Of a stretch of 64,000 bases of DNA, positions 53,421 through 63,236 are shown piece by piece. Under the pieces are notes generated by a model that worked only from the letters and a program-made list of their open reading frames with translations, did not search any database and was not told the origin of the DNA. Position 1 is the first letter of the stretch, and each line of letters starts with the position of its first letter. The stretch is from Symsagittifera roscoffensis (taxonomy: Eukaryota > Xenacoelomorpha > Acoela > Convolutidae): positions 19,568,660 through 19,632,659 of the forward strand of contig NC_087069.1 of assembly GCF_963678635.1 (NCBI RefSeq). Reading direction: 5' to 3'. The position numbers were made by a program, and so were the translations under genes.

Positions 53421-54385
53421 GAAAAAAAAAACTGAAACACTTTCGAATACAAAGTACCCTCCCCATTTTTCAAATGATCGGAAAAAAAAGGTTTGATTAA
53501 AATCCACCAATAAAAATACTCCATACATAAACTAAGCCGGTCAGGTCAGTCTGCATGTTTTATGTCATACTCAAATCGTAACTATCAAACAGCAAGAATT
53601 GTGCTGAACAAGCGCCAATTGCATCAAGTAAGAGAATTGTAATTGTACATATTTTCATATTGAGCGGAAATTTTGAAAACGATTAACTGATCTGTTAATT
53701 AAAGCGACTGATTTTTGTTCAAATTATTCTCCTGAGAAGTAAACGTAGCCAACTGACAATAAGAAAGGTGTAATGAACGCAAGAAAGCTATTTGGAAACT
53801 TCAAGAAAATATAGCTGCCTTTACAGCTTTTTTAATTTAAAAACAAAATATGATTGGTGCTTTTTTGATGAAAATAATCCAATTTGAAACATTTGTTTCT
53901 ATAGGTAAACTTTTTATTTCGCTAGTAAACTTAACAATTAAATTCCATTTTCAAAAAAAGTCGATCCATTTGTTCGTGACATTTGCATTTTTGCTGTTCG
54001 ATAGTGGATTTTGCCTTCCTTTAGCGGAGAAAACAAAGAGAACTTAATAGGAAAAAAATTAACAAAAAAATAATCAACAAGACCTATAAAAGAGTACTCA
54101 CTGTGTTCATTGCTCTAAATAAACACATTTGATAAAGATTGCCAATCGCAAGCGTAAATAAACATTCTTAAAACATAGTATACCGCAAAACCGGCCATTG
54201 AAAATCACGAAGGTCATTGAAAATCAAGAATTTCACAAGAAAAATAACAAAACCTGGAAAGCTGGAAGATTTGATTTAAATATTTTTTTTCCAATTCGAA
54301 GTCTAATAGCTAAAATTAAAATGCCAAAAAAATTTTCAACCATTTGAAACCGGAAAAATTATGGCGAGCAATTTGGCGAAACTGA
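53421..54385. other. Unassigned AT-rich stretch
   Basis: Nothing recognised. Confidence 0.5.
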
Positions 54386-54393
54386 ACCGAGCA

Positions 54394-54805
54394 CAGACTT
54401 GTTAACGGGCCGCCATAATTGAGGCCCGGCCCGGCCCGATATAATTCAAGTCGAGCCCGTTGGCGGCCCGATAAACAGGGAATTTATTTAATATCGGCCC
54501 GTTGGGGCCCGTTGCTGCTTTTTTGGTTTAATTAATTGTTTTACTTATTTATAAAGACTTTTTTAAAAGCCATGGAAACCATTTCAATTGCCTCAACGGT
54601 TGTAGGCGAAAGTTTCTGCAGTGAACGTAGTAGTCATGCCGTTTAGCACACTGCAAGCTGTACAGTGCGCACTGAAACATAACATTGGTTAGTCAATAAA
54701 AGTAAGGCCCGTTGGGGTCCGTTGACAAAAATGAAAACTTCGGCCCGGCCCGGCCCGGCCCGGCCCGTTGAGACCCACGGGCGGCCCGGCCCGTTGACAA
54801 GTATG
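54394..54805. mobile_element. hAT-type MITE rich in GGCCCGGCCC, with 8-bp target duplication
   Basis: The ends CAGACTTGTTAACGGGCC and the complement of the right end CATACTTGTCAACGGGCC bound 412 bases. ACCGAGCA is duplicated at 54386-54393 and 54806-54813. The GC-rich subterminal repeats (GGCCCGGCCC, GGCCCGTTG) occur in both orientations and stand out in AT-rich surroundings. The short Pro/Arg ORF across it is a compositional artefact. Confidence 0.85.
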
Positions 54806-54813
54806 ACCGAGCA

Positions 54814-55590
54814 TTATCGGAAATTACGAAACATATTCTTGTTTGTTAGTCTCTATTTGTTTTTTAAACAAAATTGTTTGTGGAAAACATTTTTGTTTCA
54901 TTATCTTAAATCATAAAGGGGTTAGATAAATGATAGTCTGTGGAGCCATAACAGATGCATCAGATTAGTGTTGCCTTGACTGCACTCAGCATGCAACGCT
55001 TAGATTCAATCATTCAGCTAGATTTGAAATATGATTGATTGATATAAATAATAATAAAAGCTCATTCTCTGGAGAACTGGATGTTTTCTATTCTCCTTTC
55101 GTTAAATGGAATGAGCTCTGTGAATTCTTTTGAGTTTAACTTTGCTAAAACATTAATGACAAATACACATTTACACACAGCGTAAAAAACCGAAAAAAAA
55201 AATAAAAAGACATGAGAAATCTACTTAGCCCAATATGTATATTAACTGACTTATACAGTTTTTATTTTACAACAATTATTCGTAATGGAAAACTGGGAAA
55301 AAATAATGATAATCAGGCTTTTTAGAAGGAAATAATTAGTCATTTCAAGCCACAAAATCATTTCCTTGCAATTAATTGCGGTTGATGAATTGATACGCTT
55401 CTATAATAAAACAACAAATCTCCATCAGTCAAAATCCGTGAAGAAAATTAAAGCTTAGAAACGGATCCGCATTTAAAAAGATGCCTTCTTGCAATAGATT
55501 CATGGTACCAGGAGTCACTGAACCACAGTATGTGGTTTTGATCTCAAAACACTGAGAAGAGCAAAACGATTCTGCGTAACTCAGATCATC
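54814..55590. other. Unassigned stretch
   Basis: No supported gene or repeat. Confidence 0.5.
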
Positions 55591-55594
55591 TGAA

Positions 55595-55740
55595 TCCTAG
55601 CCACGCGGTGTACCTCAAGTGTTGCTTTTCATTGGCGATAACACTGAGGTCTCTTAAAATCCCAATAAATGAGTTTACTGATGATGTTGCGCCCATAGAT
55701 ATTTTGCCTCCTTGTAGCATGAAGAAACCTCAATCTGCAC
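55595..55740 (+). pseudogene. Possible remnant of a LINE reverse transcriptase
   Basis: Across shifting plus frames one can read RGVPQ, LLFI, TEVSLK, INEF and DDVAPIDILPP, in the order of the RT SGVPQGS...LLF...ND...ADD motifs. It is short and frameshifted, so this is a weak call. Confidence 0.25.
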
Positions 55741-56793
55741 TTTTTTACTTTCACAACAAAATGAGATGTCTCTGCTGCACTGAATGATTCAGTACGTAAT
55801 GGTGATTTCTGCGAGAGTCAAAGCGAAAACACTTCATGTCTTTGTGTTGCCGCAGACTCAAAAAAAACACTGGGAACTAGAATTTGCGTTCGGCTGCGAA
55901 GAAATGAACTTGTCGAGAGATGACTTCGTGTTTCCACAATGAACTTCACAATTCATGTAACCTCTTTAAAGCACATAGCTGCTCTAACCGATGACCAGAA
56001 AGAGCAGTTTATACAGCTTATGTACCATTTGGTAAGACTCTGAGAAATGTTGATTTACTTTACACGACATTGTTTTCACTCTTCGTTCAAGCAGTGCAAA
56101 ATTATTTCTTATATAACTTAGATGTTTTATTAGGATCAAACTCTACAGCCCAGCAAGAGATGGATTCCGAATCAAACCGATAGTCCAGACGATTTGAACT
56201 GACATCGTGAAAGAAAGCAAAGAAGACATGAACAAAGTATTTATGCCGTTGAGCAAATGAAAAAAAAAGATGTGATTTACAAGCAAAAAGGAAATCGGTT
56301 TTGCCATTTTTAAGCAAATTTAGTAAATTATCTCATTGTGAGTGTTGTTTGATTCGAAGAAAACACCTTACTTTTAAGGCTGCTATTTTCTAAACGTTTG
56401 ACTTACCTTGTCTTGTTTGGATATACACGAATATATAAACGCAAAATTTAAAAAAAAAATTAAACTGGATAAACAAATTTCAATTTAAATGTTAAAACTT
56501 CTGTCATCAAACAATCTCTTTCTAACAATGAGATAAATTTGTTGAAATTAAAAATTTTCTTAAAAAATTTTGCTAACCAGGCACCCTCTAAATCCGTCTT
56601 ATCCCCCGCACCACAGGTCACTGACAGAGCTAGATGGATTGTTTTCTCAATTATAGTACGGTAATGGGAAAAAGTATGGGAAAAATAAGGTGTAAGGTGA
56701 AAAATGACTGAACTCTATTGACCCGTTTCCACTTTTCTCCAGATAATATACTGAAAACTTCTCAGTATTACCGAATCAACATTTAAAGCCAGA
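55741..56793. other. Unassigned flank of copy 2
   Basis: No supported gene. Confidence 0.5.
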
Positions 56794-57203
56794 TGAGTTA
56801 GGACTGGGGTGTATAACTCATAGAGTAATTTCGGATAGGGTACACCGTCTGCTCGTCACGCTATCTTATTTTCGGCCGGATAGATTCGTGCAACTTCTTA
56901 GTCTAATACCGATCCTAATCTTACTCTTATACTATCTAGTCTCAGGTTGTTTAACTAGTCTCTGCTAGGCTCAATAGATCTAGGGTATACTGGTTTATTG
57001 CGGCTGCTGAAGTGCTCGGGAGAGTCCAACTAATTTCTAAGTTAAATTCAAATCTCTCTGGTGCTGAAATTACAAGTAACTTCAGCACTTACAAATAAGT
57101 GGGTTGTTAGTTAGATGGATCATGATTGGTTAATATTAAATACTTTACATTGGTAAAATATCTAATTTATCCAATCATAAAATGTAGTTTAGATCAGGTT
57201 CCA
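56794..57203 (-). repeat. 3' LTR, copy 2
   Basis: Reverse complement of the copy 1 LTR over 410 bases, with the hairpin, AATAAA and the TGGAACC/CTAACTCA ends kept. Confidence 0.9.
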
Positions 57204-58734
57204 CCCATCCGGGTTTTACAGAGTTTTTTAGAATAGTTCTTCTGCAATTCGAAGGATGGATGATGGACGTTGGTTTTTGGCGAACATCATTTTCTTCCGT
57301 TTCCTCTTTGTTAAAGAAGTTCCAGGAAGCTGGAGTTAGAGACATAAGGCGTTGTGTCTTCTAGTGACAACGACTAAGTCTTTGCAACAAACTCAAATCT
57401 GATTTCAGAATGGTTGGCTATGTCAGGTTTTTCTGTTCTGCGTGGAGAACTTCTTTTGTGTCTGATCTAGTTTGGGAATGGCGTGGAGATTGTGCGTGGA
57501 GGGGATGCCTGGTTACTCGGATCTGTACGTATACTTGAACATCGAGGTGGTCATTGGTCTAGTTCAATGAAGTCCTTTTCTGCGAAGTCAAGTCGTACTC
57601 TAAATCCTTTGAGTTGTGATTGTGAGTGGCATATCGATTGTGGTTGGCCATTCTCTCTCGAGTGTAGTGGGGTCGTTTTGTCTTTAGATGTTCGTCCTTG
57701 GTGTTGTATTCTGATCTATGTATTGCATAATGTAATTTACATTTTATAAAACATTTATTAGTTTAATATTTTTTAATTATGATTTTAGTTAGTTGTTTTC
57801 ACAAAAGCTTTTTGTTTTAGTTCGGTTATTTTGAAGAGTTACTCACACTTGAGTAGCTCTTATTAAAAATAGAGGTGTGGTCACAAAGCGTGGATGTAGC
57901 ACGGTGGGTTAGGCCGGCTATAGAGCATGCTCAGGACGTCCTTCCTGGTGGGTTAGGCCAGGAGTGGGAGTATGATTTCATGCGGTTTTTGTGAGGGGTC
58001 CTGTTATGTGACAACGTTTTATGTTGGGTTTGTTGTGGTTTTTCTTATGTCTTGTTGGTTATGTCCTTTTTCCAAAAAGCAAATTGTTCGTGGTATGGGT
58101 TTGTCTTTCGACTTTTTTGTGTTTTATTATTTCTTTCTTAGACTTTATAATAGTCTTCAAAAGAATAAATTATCCAGTTTTAAACTGGGTTAATCCGGTT
58201 TGGGTACCGTTGGTTTCCTTTTCTTAGTCATGCTGTTATTCTATGATTTGTGGTATTTAGTAAGCTGCGTTGGTTAGTTTTGTTTAGTATATGATTCCTT
58301 TCCAACCGGGTTAAAGGAAAGTTTGAAACATGTTATTATATGTTAGAGTTGTTGAGTGTGAAAACTTGAAACTGAAATTCATTATTTTAAACAATTCTTC
58401 GTGGGCGAGCTGTGCGAGTGTGGATAGAATTTCTGTGCGAATGAATGAAAATATCAAAAGGTTAGTACTGCATTTGCATTTTATTAATTTACTGCATAGA
58501 ATTTGGAAATTTACTGCTAGTTATGGGGGAATTTTAAGTTACAAATTTTCATCATAATTAGATTTACTGCTTGTGGGGAAAATTTTAGAAATAAATTTAT
58601 TGCATTGGTATTAAATTTATAAATTTATAAGTGTAAGAGATTAATAGAATTTTTGAAATCTGTTTGATGAAATTTGCGATTTTTATTTGTCTTTTGTGGT
58701 TTTTGTAGGTGATTGTCGGATGAAGGCTAAAAAT
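57204..58734 (-). other. 3' region of copy 2
   Basis: Colinear with 35393-36904 of copy 1 but with more changes and small indels than the genes, as expected of less constrained sequence. Open frames on the plus strand here are antisense and only partly shared with copy 1. Confidence 0.5.
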
Positions 58735-58812
58735 CTAAAGAAAACATGGATAAAGAATGGTGAGTTTTTAATATTTTAATTAGTTAGTAATATTCATTTA
58801 ATTCATACTTAC
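58735..58812 (-). other. Candidate intron after the last stop codon (copy 2)
   Basis: The donor GTAAGTATG and an acceptor TTTTCTTTAG are conserved with copy 1 although the 78 bases between have diverged and changed length. Confidence 0.5.
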
Positions 58813-58815
58813 CTG

Positions 58816-60621
58816 TTAGTCGTCGGGGAAAAAACCGTGGGGGAAGATGTCGTGGATGAGATCGGAAGTTGTTAGTAGTTTAGCTAAGATGCGGATGATA
58901 TTTTTAGTCTGAAGCAGTGGCCAAAGCAATTGAAGTGCCTTAATAGTGGTTAGTTCTTCAGTGCCAACTGCAAACTCATAAGGTGTGTTTTGGATTAGAT
59001 TATATAATTTGTGATTGAATTTAGTGTTGTGGATGAATTCTAAAATTGGGATTTCTATAGGTTGTACAAACTCGTGCGGGATAAGGAAGGGTCGGGATTC
59101 TTCGGCGTTGAAGGTCTTGGTGATGGGACAGAAGATGTACATTTGGGTTATGGGATCATAATTTCGAAGAATACCATGAAGGTTAGTATCTTTAATGCAA
59201 TATGTGAAATTTAGGAAAAATGGTGAAGTGTATTTGGAATTAATGAATTGAAAACGATGGTGTGGTTGTCTAGAGGGTGTGTGTAGGTCAAAGTGATTTT
59301 GGATGAAGCGATAATAACTATATGTGTGGGTTTGTTTAGTGCGCAACATAATATCGTGTGAGCAGTGCAAATCTCTTTCGTGTGGTGCAAGGAAATGAAA
59401 GGTTAGTGAAAATATTTGGAAGCGTTCTTTAAAACTTTCGTATGCTTGTGTGTCTGTTAGTGCTTCTGAAATAATGTGATCAAACTTTCGGTCGAAGATG
59501 TTTAGTGTAAATATATATGGTGTCTTGATGAAAAATTTCTCGGTAATTTGTGGATTAGCGAAGCGATCGTCGTCTAAGAATTGATCTTGGTTAGCTCTGA
59601 TGATGTTGTGATCATAGTATTCGAGTGTATATTCGTTAGCTCTAGGTGCAGTGTGTGTTTTTAGTGATTTTTTATATCCAACGTAAGTAAATTGTCTAGC
59701 GGTTAGTGGTGTAGTGAGTCGATATAGCATGTTCGTATTTCGCTCTATATCGATGTGAGTGTTAGATAAAGGTAAGCAAAGAGGGTTAGTAAAATGATAA
59801 TATGAGGTCCAAGAGAGAGTGGGCATTAAAACGTATTCATCTACAAAGTTGCGTGTTTCGTTAGTGTCGTGGGGGGTGTTTAAGGTGTATTGTGGGAATG
59901 AGGGTAAGGTGATGGCTAAAAATTCTTTTGTGTTAGTATGCTTGGGGTGGTTGATGTATTCACGGGCTGTTCCTGGTTTTGCTGGGAAAGGATGGTTGGG
60001 GAACTTTCTTTTAAAAGTGCGGTAAGCTCTATTAGTGTTGAGTGAAGATTCAGTTGATGTGGATGATGGTGCTAATGATTCAGTATAATTTGAAGAGGGT
60101 GTAGGGGTAGGGGGGTTGGATGAATTTATTGTGGAGGAGATTTGGTTTATTGTTGGGGTATGGAGGTGGTAGGGTTGTTGTTGAAGGGTAATAAAATTAT
60201 CTAGCTCTGGGGAGATTCGGGGGGTGTCTGGAGAATGAGATGATTGGTCAGAATGAAATGAGGAGTAGGTTGGGGTAACTTGGGAAGCATAAGAGGGTGT
60301 GGAAGTGATTGGGTCAGGGTTATTGGATAATATGGGTTGAAAAGGGGGTTGAGAAAAATTAGAAGAGTTATGAAACTTATTGGATGGGGATGGTTCTGAG
60401 TCGGCAAATTCATCGGGGGTTTCAATATTCGGGTTATTGAGTTGTGAGATGGAATACAAAACTGAGATGTGTGAATTAGTGTCGGAATTCATGCCTGATG
60501 TTACATTACTAGATGGAAAATCGGGTGGCGGAAAAGCAAAAAGTGGTATTATTGGGATTGTAGAGGTAAGATTGGTTGGGTGGGAATTTGATCGGTGTAG
60601 TGATCCAAGTTGGCGGCTCAT
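58816..60621 (-). CDS. Unknown 601-residue protein encoded after env (copy 2)
   Basis: Fully open and colinear with the 602-residue gene of copy 1. The C-terminal 400 residues differ at only a handful of places, mostly conservative (Tyr/Ile, Val/Ile, Leu/Phe), whereas the Ser/Pro-rich N-terminal third has more changes and one fewer residue. That uneven pattern is what selection on a folded domain would give. The start ATG overlaps the env stop (ATGA, 60618-60621), as in copy 1. The stop is followed by the same splice donor. No homologue or motif recognised; possible roles (assembly, budding, host interaction) are guesses. Confidence 0.8.
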   Translation of the reverse strand: MSRQLGSLHRSNSHPTNLTSTIPIIPLFAFPPPDFPSSNVTSGMNSDTNSHISVLYSISQLNNPNIETPDEFADSEPSPSNKFHNSSNFSQPPFQPILSNNPDPITSTPSYASQVTPTYSSFHSDQSSHSPDTPRISPELDNFITLQQQPYHLHTPTINQISSTINSSNPPTPTPSSNYTESLAPSSTSTESSLNTNRAYRTFKRKFPNHPFPAKPGTAREYINHPKHTNTKEFLAITLPSFPQYTLNTPHDTNETRNFVDEYVLMPTLSWTSYYHFTNPLCLPLSNTHIDIERNTNMLYRLTTPLTARQFTYVGYKKSLKTHTAPRANEYTLEYYDHNIIRANQDQFLDDDRFANPQITEKFFIKTPYIFTLNIFDRKFDHIISEALTDTQAYESFKERFQIFSLTFHFLAPHERDLHCSHDIMLRTKQTHTYSYYRFIQNHFDLHTPSRQPHHRFQFINSKYTSPFFLNFTYCIKDTNLHGILRNYDPITQMYIFCPITKTFNAEESRPFLIPHEFVQPIEIPILEFIHNTKFNHKLYNLIQNTPYEFAVGTEELTTIKALQLLWPLLQTKNIIRILAKLLTTSDLIHDIFPHGFFPDD

Positions 60622-63236
60622 CGTGGGCTAAAAAAATGATTATTTTGAGACTGAAAAGCGGTGGTATGGGGTTGTTCAATAATTTGTTCATAAGTATTAT
60701 CATCTTGTGACTGGTGTGTCATTATATGTTGGATGGGACTTTGTGATGTGGTGAGTCGAAAATTTGGATTATGTGTGATGGCTAAATTTCGAAAATTTCG
60801 TGGGACTAGGGATAGTGGATGGTTATTTGGTAGGGGTGGTAATTGTGGTGCCGTTGGCGTTATGTCTACATTGTTATGTTCTTCGTCGTATGTATTTTGT
60901 CGTGTTGCTATTTTTGTGTTATATTCTTTTATTTGTGCGTCTAAAAGAATTTTGTTTATAGATGTAGAAAATATTCCAAAAAATCCTGCAAAGAGTATGC
61001 GTGCTACACTTGCTTGTCGATTGACTTGTGTGTGTATAGCACATGTGTTGTAGATTCCTTTTAAAAGTGAGAAAAGAAATCCAATAAAGTTAAACATTGC
61101 GTATAAAATAGTCAATTTTTCTAAGATGTAGTAGGGCCATCCTAGAAAATCGAGGATCTCATTTTTGAGTGTAACAAAGCTAAAAATGTTAATTGGTGAT
61201 ATATCTTGGGGACGGTATTTTTCACCGTTTAGATATATATAATCTTTAATGTCTTTAAAATATCCGCTATAGTCTTGCGTGTAGATATCGGCAAATCCTG
61301 CGGTTTCTGCAAGTTTGCGTAAATTTTGGTCTATTGATTGTCTTTGTATAGTGTCCATTTGTGTTAATAATTCTTGGAATTGTTGTGTTCTAATGTGATG
61401 TTGAATATCTGATTTTGAATAGATTCCTATTGATTGTAAGTCTATATTTGGGTTTCGAGCAATAGCGCGAATGCTTTCTGGTGAAAATTTTTTGAGTGAT
61501 TGCATTAATGTGGGATATGGAGTGAGAAGATAATATTTATTTTCATCAGGGTTTAGTTGTACTACATTGTGGCTGTTTTCTGATCCACATGGGACTGCGG
61601 TATCCCAGAAATAGGTTCTTCGTGAAAGTGTATCCACGAAATGTACTTTATTCTTATAAAAGATAGGGATTCTTTTATAACATCGTTTATCTTCAAAAAC
61701 GTATAGTGGTGATACTTTTTTAGTACAAGTATAAAACCATAAGATGTTTCCTTCATAGTCTAAAAAATTTGATCTATTTCCAGATAATAAGTATCCTGCA
61801 TAGGGTATTTTTAATACTGCTAGTGCAAGTGATTGTAATATTTGTGTTCGTTCTAATTCGCATAGTTGGTGTAGTGTTTCTAATTCGGAGAGTGACATTT
61901 CTTGAAAAATTCGGCTAATTGTATAATCTAGTTTCATATCTAAATGAATATCATAGTGGATATTACCGAAATATGTAGTATTCATTAGTGATAATTCTTG
62001 TAAGCGTGTGCTTCTGGTGTCATGGGGTTTTAGATGTCCACCAGGTTGTCCGTTGCTTTTTTCAAAATTAACTGGTATATAGGATGTTCCTTCGTTTGGA
62101 GGATGACCTGTGGCATATGGGTCAAGTTTTATTTTTCCAGTGGTCATGTCGAATCCTTTTTCGTATTCAACTAATATTTCAGAGTATTGTGTTTTATGGA
62201 GTGGATTTCTATATTTACATGCAAGTTCTGTTTCTTGATATATTTGAAAACGTGTCAATTTATTTTCTATATTGTGTATGTTTCTAAAATTAGTACTTTG
62301 TTTTCGTGATTGATGTACTTGTTCATATGGAATTGATTGTATAAAGTATTTTTCGTGAAATTTTATCATACGAGCGTGTATTCTTGCTACTTGAAATGTT
62401 GTACATGTATCTTCGGGGAACCAAACAATTGTTGCTTGTGTTCTCGTTGTAGGGTCGCAATAACCTTGATCATTGTTACAAGGTAATCGGATTCCTTGAT
62501 AGATCATTGTATTATCTGATAAATCTCGTGTTAGTTGTATTTTTTCGAGTTGTATTTTCCAATCGAAAAACATGATTTCTTGATATCCTTTATTTTTTGT
62601 GTCTGCTTTGCAGTTTGATGGGTCATTTATACCGATGTGTGGTATCCAATGTTTATCGTGTATGTCATAGGTTAATCGTCCGTGTGCGCCGTTATACGGG
62701 TATTTGTCGTCTAGTTTTATATGTCCTTGGTGTCTTTCAAGTTGTGATTGATGTACAGAGTCTGAAAAAACTTGAAAGTTAACTAACTTTCTTTCGGAGT
62801 TTTTATTTTGTGTGATGTTTAGTCTAAGTAATTCATTTTTACAATCGTCGGGATTGAGATGTAAAAGACGTTCTATATTACTCTGATAGAATGATTCATG
62901 GTCAAGTCGGTTTTTGTTTCCGTTCGAGACTTGTGAACAATGTACTTTCTTTTCGGAAAATGTTGCTGTGAATTTATAACCTGTAACTGTTGTTGCTCGG
63001 GCTTTTGAATAGAGTGTTGCTATTACATTTGTGGTTTCTATAGCTTGTGGTTCTGTTTCACATTGTGATACTTGATTTATTGCATATTTGTGTAGTGTTT
63101 TTTGTTCATTTTCTTCACAATCGTAATGTGTTACTAATAAATCTTGTGGTCCTGTACGAGGGGAAGGGTTTATGTTTTGATTTGAGATTACTAGGAAAAG
63201 GAGTTGGAGAAAAATTAATAATTTTAGAATATACAT
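60618..63236 (-). CDS. env: Intact envelope-like glycoprotein, 872 residues
   Basis: A predicted entry glycoprotein of the element. It has an N-terminal signal peptide of about 18-20 hydrophobic residues and an ectodomain with regularly spaced Cys (YDCEEN, VSQCETEP, KVHCSQ, SNCKAD). Next is a central block with CELERTQILQSLALAV, SGNRSNFLDYEG, FYTCTKKVSPLYV, CYKRIPIFYK and RTYFWDTAVPCG. Two hydrophobic segments lie near residues 700-735 (ILYAMFNFIGFLFSLL) and 745-770 (ARILFAGFFGIFS), and a tail of about 100 residues is rich in Pro, His and Asn. I see no RxxR-plus-fusion-peptide arrangement of errantivirus/baculovirus F type. The central block resembles the glycoprotein family shared by chuviruses and env genes of some invertebrate retroelements; this is recognition by eye, not a search. 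One continuous frame supports recent function. Confidence 0.85.
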   Translation of the reverse strand: MYILKLLIFLQLLFLVISNQNINPSPRTGPQDLLVTHYDCEENEQKTLHKYAINQVSQCETEPQAIETTNVIATLYSKARATTVTGYKFTATFSEKKVHCSQVSNGNKNRLDHESFYQSNIERLLHLNPDDCKNELLRLNITQNKNSERKLVNFQVFSDSVHQSQLERHQGHIKLDDKYPYNGAHGRLTYDIHDKHWIPHIGINDPSNCKADTKNKGYQEIMFFDWKIQLEKIQLTRDLSDNTMIYQGIRLPCNNDQGYCDPTTRTQATIVWFPEDTCTTFQVARIHARMIKFHEKYFIQSIPYEQVHQSRKQSTNFRNIHNIENKLTRFQIYQETELACKYRNPLHKTQYSEILVEYEKGFDMTTGKIKLDPYATGHPPNEGTSYIPVNFEKSNGQPGGHLKPHDTRSTRLQELSLMNTTYFGNIHYDIHLDMKLDYTISRIFQEMSLSELETLHQLCELERTQILQSLALAVLKIPYAGYLLSGNRSNFLDYEGNILWFYTCTKKVSPLYVFEDKRCYKRIPIFYKNKVHFVDTLSRRTYFWDTAVPCGSENSHNVVQLNPDENKYYLLTPYPTLMQSLKKFSPESIRAIARNPNIDLQSIGIYSKSDIQHHIRTQQFQELLTQMDTIQRQSIDQNLRKLAETAGFADIYTQDYSGYFKDIKDYIYLNGEKYRPQDISPINIFSFVTLKNEILDFLGWPYYILEKLTILYAMFNFIGFLFSLLKGIYNTCAIHTQVNRQASVARILFAGFFGIFSTSINKILLDAQIKEYNTKIATRQNTYDEEHNNVDITPTAPQLPPLPNNHPLSLVPRNFRNLAITHNPNFRLTTSQSPIQHIMTHQSQDDNTYEQIIEQPHTTAFQSQNNHFFSPR

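Noticed and set aside
54722-54916. Pro/Arg-rich ORF
   Set aside because: It starts inside the GC-rich MITE and runs past its end, so it is compositional.
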